In this document: positions 5,163 to 8,053 of the stretch, in pieces | Layout of the letters: every line of letters begins with the position of its first letter | Position numbering within the stretch: the stretch's first letter is position 1 | NCBI GenBank assembly: GCA_041477005.1 | Contig: JBGOUJ010000360.1 | Location: 1 to 8,053 of the forward strand | Length of the DNA: 8,053 nucleotides | DNA from: JBGOUJ01 sp041477005 | Lineage (GTDB): Bacteria; Acidobacteriota; Terriglobia; Bryobacterales; JACQDG01 | Direction of reading: 5' to 3' | Notes under the pieces: model-generated | Told to the model about the DNA's origin: nothing | The model's input: the letters and a program-made list of their open reading frames with translations, nothing else | The model's database searches: none | Translations under genes and position numbers: made by a program

Positions 5163-7715
5163 CTATTGGTAAACGGCCGATGTCCCGACGAACTGCCCGA
5201 ACAGACCGTAGCCGGCGTCGAGCCCGGTCGCTGTGAACGTGGGCAAGTTGCTGGTCGGCAGTACGCCCAGGAACAGGAAGCCGATCGTTTGGCTCCGCTG
5301 CGCGAAGTTCGTCGGTGGCACGGTCGACAAGATGGACGGCGGCACGGTAAAGCTGCCCGCGCCGAGCGATGCGGAGCAGAGGAACACGCCTCCGACCTGC
5401 GCCCGTGTGTCCAGGTTGCCGCCCAGAATGACGATGCCTTGGCTGGAGGGGTCGCCGCCGGTCCAGGTGGGCGTAATCCCGAGCGTGCGCTGCACGATCG
5501 TGAGCTGCGCCTCGTTGGTCCAGTTGATCGCGCCGGGCACGGTGATGTTGAGGGTGAAGGGCCCCACGTCGGCGCCTCCGGGCCCCGTGACCGTGAAGCT
5601 TCCCGGGTCGAGGAGCAGTGGCAGGTTGGGGCCTCCGGGCACTGGAATGGAGCCGCCGATCACGGCGTCGTAGGTCGCGCCGGCGCTGGAGCGCGCCACC
5701 GGCGCCGTCCCTTTAGCTCCCGTGACCGAAAGCGCAGAACCGGCATCCAGCGTTTGCCCGCTGGCCGGCAGCAGGGTCGGCAACTGCCCTGCCAGGAATC
5801 CCGCCACATTGAGGCCCGCGCCCGAGAACGCGTTGCAGCTCCCAGGCGGCGGCAGCGAGCTCAGCGGGCTAAAGGCGAACGGGTTAGGGGCTGCCTGCAC
5901 GAACACGCCCGAGCCCAGGTCCAGGGTGACGGGGGTCAAGGAAGGCGAGTTCGCATTGAGCTGCAAGTTGGCCCTCAAGCGTAACAGCTCCACCGACCCT
6001 ACTTTGCCGCCGGTGACCGCAAATCGGCTAACCGGGTTGGTTGGGTCGGAGCACGCGTTGCCCTGGGGATCGACGGCCATGGTCGTCACGTTGCCGGTCA
6101 GGCCGTTTACGCGAATGACCACCGGCACGAAGCATCCCTGCGGCGCATTGGCGGGCACCTGGAAGACCATCTGATCCAAACCCGCGAAGCCGGGAGCGCG
6201 GCCGAAGTAGGTCGTGTTGCTCACTGCCTGGCCCCCCACCGTGATCTCCACCTTAACCGCAAGGCTACCCACCGGCGGCGGCTGGTTGTCGGCAGCGGCG
6301 ATAGCGCCCAATCCGGTTCCCCAGGCGGTGACAAACTGGTTCGGCTTGGCCGGCTGGTTCGGGGAGTTGATGGGCTGGTCGGTTTGGGAATTGAAGTTGG
6401 TAAAAATGCCCGGTCCCGATCCGCTCTGGTCGGCGGTGAACATGCCGAAGTTGGCGCCGGCCACCTGAACATTGAGCGGACTGCTGGTGAGGCCGTTAAA
6501 CGTAACGGTGATCTGCGCCTGACCGGTGGGGACGTTGGAGGGCATGATCGCGTTGATCTGCGTCGGGCTCACAAATAGCGGGATCGCATTTACGGAAGTT
6601 GTCCCCTGGGTCACCTTGATCGACACGCCGGCCAGTGTTGTCTGCAGTGGAAATGACAGGGAAGGAGAGCTCGCCGGGCCGGCTCCCTGTCCGAACAGGG
6701 TGAAGATCGCTCCCTGGGCGACGGCTCCGTTGGGCAGCCCCCCGCCGGCAAAGCTGCCGGCATTCACCGCCGCGCTGATCACCGGGGGCGCGCCCGGCGG
6801 GGCCCCGGTGCTGACTGCGATGGTGATTGTTCCGCTGACGTCGATTCCGGTGGTCAGTAATCCCAGAGCTACGTAGTAGACGCCGGGGCGCAGGGGCGGA
6901 CTGGAGCTCGCGTTGATGGTAATGCTCTGATTCCCGCCCGGGCTCGTGGCCATATAGTCCGCAACCACCGACGTCCCGGACAGACCGACGTCCTGTCCAA
7001 ACCGGGCATACAGGAGCACAGTGGCGTTTGGCGTGGCGGTGGTGACGTTGATCTGAACCTGTGTGGCGCCGGCGGGAACAGTGACTGCATCACCCAAGAC
7101 CGAGCTGGGGAACAAAGTGGGGCCTGTGACGGCCGGCAGGAAAGACGAGGCCGCGGATCCACAAGCGGGAGCGCCCGGCGCGTCGATGGTGGCGGTAATC
7201 GCACCGGTGACCGCCGTTCCCGTGGTAAACAGGTACGGAGCAATGAAGTAGGTCGTGCCAGTGGTATTCAACGCCGGCACAGAGCAGGTGGTGATCCCCA
7301 GGACGATGGCGCCGCTCGCCCCCTCTGCGACGTTATCGCTCAGTACCGTCGAATTGTCGGAGCCAAAAACGACGTCTTGCCCCGCCCGGACGAACAGTTC
7401 CACGTCCACGTTGGGGCTGGTGGTGATGCGAATGTCGAGCCGCTTGGCCCCCGCCGGCACAACAATCGTAAATCCGGAGTCCCCGTTGAACAGGGAAGGA
7501 TTGGTGAGCGGATGGATAGTAAATGCTGCGGCCACTCCGGAAGTCAGGACCTCTCCGGCGGCGACCCCACCTCCGCCGGGCGCCGCCCGCGCAACCCGGG
7601 GCCGCCCGGTGCTGAGGGCGGTCGCCTGGGAGCGGAACACTTCGGCCGCGCCCGCCGGCGGGACGAAGGCCGCGAGCAAAGACAACGCTAGTGCAAGCCG
7701 TTTTAGGAATGACAT
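5163..7715 (-). CDS. Large secreted protein with PPC-like and TIGR03437 domains
   Basis: An 850-residue exported protein. Residues 1-23 are a classic signal peptide (KR, then LALALSLLAAFV, cleavage likely after AGA). Two diverged PPC-like beta domains follow, about 65-178 and 195-302. Each has a V(V/T)VPAGA strand (85-90, 211-217), a polar beta region with V-LFVRAGQDV or VLLYARFGQDV (105-115, 233-243), a Y(F/Y)-AP/VAL strand and a terminal GTITI-type strand. A TIGR03437 domain covers about 311-550, shown by AAVNAGSFAGG, GAIFTLFGQGAGP, FVSPTQINAIMPSNVPTGQA, FVTAWGTGLG and YFGRAPGFAGLDQMVFQVPA. Residues 565-850 are an unassigned Ser/Gly/Pro-rich beta region ending TGLDAGYG and GTSAVYQ. No catalytic motif is seen; a cell-surface or structural/adhesive role is inference. 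The start has AAGG 9 nt upstream. It lies downstream of a paralogue. Confidence 0.9.
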   Translation of the reverse strand: MSFLKRLALALSLLAAFVPPAGAAEVFRSQATALSTGRPRVARAAPGGGGVAAGEVLTSGVAAAFTIHPLTNPSLFNGDSGFTIVVPAGAKRLDIRITTSPNVDVELFVRAGQDVVFGSDNSTVLSDNVAEGASGAIVLGITTCSVPALNTTGTTYFIAPYLFTTGTAVTGAITATIDAPGAPACGSAASSFLPAVTGPTLFPSSVLGDAVTVPAGATQVQINVTTATPNATVLLYARFGQDVGLSGTSVVADYMATSPGGNQSITINASSSPPLRPGVYYVALGLLTTGIDVSGTITIAVSTGAPPGAPPVISAAVNAGSFAGGGLPNGAVAQGAIFTLFGQGAGPASSPSLSFPLQTTLAGVSIKVTQGTTSVNAIPLFVSPTQINAIMPSNVPTGQAQITVTFNGLTSSPLNVQVAGANFGMFTADQSGSGPGIFTNFNSQTDQPINSPNQPAKPNQFVTAWGTGLGAIAAADNQPPPVGSLAVKVEITVGGQAVSNTTYFGRAPGFAGLDQMVFQVPANAPQGCFVPVVIRVNGLTGNVTTMAVDPQGNACSDPTNPVSRFAVTGGKVGSVELLRLRANLQLNANSPSLTPVTLDLGSGVFVQAAPNPFAFSPLSSLPPPGSCNAFSGAGLNVAGFLAGQLPTLLPASGQTLDAGSALSVTGAKGTAPVARSSAGATYDAVIGGSIPVPGGPNLPLLLDPGSFTVTGPGGADVGPFTLNITVPGAINWTNEAQLTIVQRTLGITPTWTGGDPSSQGIVILGGNLDTRAQVGGVFLCSASLGAGSFTVPPSILSTVPPTNFAQRSQTIGFLFLGVLPTSNLPTFTATGLDAGYGLFGQFVGTSAVYQ

Positions 7716-7809
7716 TGTATGGAGCCTTACTTATAAACTACGGCGGCGCCGATAAAGTGCGCGCCAACCGTAACCGGCGTCGGACCCGCCAGCGGCGAAC
7801 CTGAAGATC

Positions 7810-7838
7810 ACCGTAACACAGCGACCGGAGAATATCAA
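7810..7838 (-). promoter_or_regulatory. Weak candidate promoter of the large secreted protein gene
   Basis: On the minus strand TTGATA (7833-7838) stands 17 bases before TACGGT (7810-7815), predicting a leader of about 90 nt. The -35 is good (5 of 6) but the -10 is poor (3 of 6). Read-through from the upstream paralogue is an alternative. The 187-base gap between the two genes holds no coding region I can support. Confidence 0.25.
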
Positions 7839-7902
7839 GACCTCGGCGGATTCGGCGTCGTCCCTGCGATGGCGCCCTCTTCGCTGACCGTCCCGCTACA
7901 TT

Positions 7903-8053
7903 CTATTTATACACAGCCGACGTGCCGTCGAGCTGCAGCGTGATCCCGTACCCGAAATCGAGGCCGGTCGGCGGCGTCGGGACCATCGTCGCCGGATTTC
8001 CCGACGGCGCCTGCCCGACGAACAGGAACCCGACGAACTGGTCTGTCTTGGTC
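7903..8053 (-). CDS. C-terminus of a paralogous secreted protein (cut by window edge)
   Basis: The last 49 codons of a minus-strand gene that continues beyond the right edge; the stop TAG is at 7903-7905. The visible peptide contains DQFVGFLFVGQAPSG, then TGLDFGYGITLQLDGTSAVYK. It aligns without forcing to the end of the 850-residue neighbour (IGFLFLGVLPTSN, TGLDAGYG, GTSAVYQ). The two are therefore tandem paralogues, at least in their C-terminal region. Whether this copy also carries TIGR03437 cannot be seen. It lies 187 bases upstream of its paralogue on the same strand. Confidence 0.85.
   Translation of the reverse strand, partial: TKTDQFVGFLFVGQAPSGNPATMVPTPPTGLDFGYGITLQLDGTSAVYK

Noticed and set aside
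5100..5984. A 294-codon plus-strand open frame, and other plus-strand frames across 5163-7755
   Set aside because: They are antisense to the well-supported TIGR03437 protein and have low-complexity, Arg/Gly/Ala-rich translations.
1..8053. A new multi-gene defence or biosynthetic system
   Set aside because: Apart from the toxin-antitoxin pair, the neighbours are unrelated families on both strands with wide gaps, and no conserved operon is visible. I found no support for a coordinated new system.

Overview
The window is GC-rich, with one short AT-rich island near 4545-4580. Its gene content points to the Acidobacteriota, most likely the Solibacter/Bryobacter branch. The best clue is a large secreted protein with the TIGR03437 domain (the 'Solibacter uncharacterized C-terminal domain'). 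DUF4159, DUF3500 and DUF3303 proteins and the tail of a WD40-type Ser/Thr kinase fit the same group. This assignment rests on family content only, not on a marker gene.

Layout. On the minus strand, 133-1155 encodes a membrane-anchored alpha/beta hydrolase. It lies downstream of a DUF4159 gene (1259-2098, also minus). The 103 bases between them hold a perfect 8-bp hairpin and a 15-bp tandem duplication. A 378-base divergent intergenic region (2099-2476) carries 3.2 copies of a 43-bp GC-rich tandem repeat. It separates DUF4159 from a plus-strand DUF3500 gene (2477-3757). A further 242 non-coding bases contain two overlapping, mutually exclusive hairpins and lead to a small DUF3303 gene (4000-4281).

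At 4354-5110 there is a scar-like segment. The last ~55 codons of a kinase/WD40-type gene survive on the minus strand, with one frameshift in a C run. Directly abutting it is a MazEF-type toxin-antitoxin pair: an intact ribbon-helix-helix antitoxin (4565-4783) overlapped by a MazF/PemK toxin (4780-5110) that is broken by a single-base frameshift. The antitoxin has a near-consensus sigma70 promoter whose predicted transcript starts about 3 nt before the ATG. An 8-bp inverted repeat lies across the start codon.

The right third is an 850-residue secreted protein (5163-7715, minus). It has a signal peptide, two PPC-like beta domains, a TIGR03437 domain and a long C-terminal beta-rich region. Upstream of it, cut by the window edge, is the C-terminus of a paralogue (7903-8053) ending in the same TGLD-GYG-GTSAVY signature.

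I do not see a coherent new multi-gene system. The genes look like a loose assortment of Acidobacteriota housekeeping/accessory genes around a decaying toxin-antitoxin site. The most informative signals are that site's control region and frameshift, the kinase remnant beside it, the 43-bp repeats and the paralogous secreted proteins.
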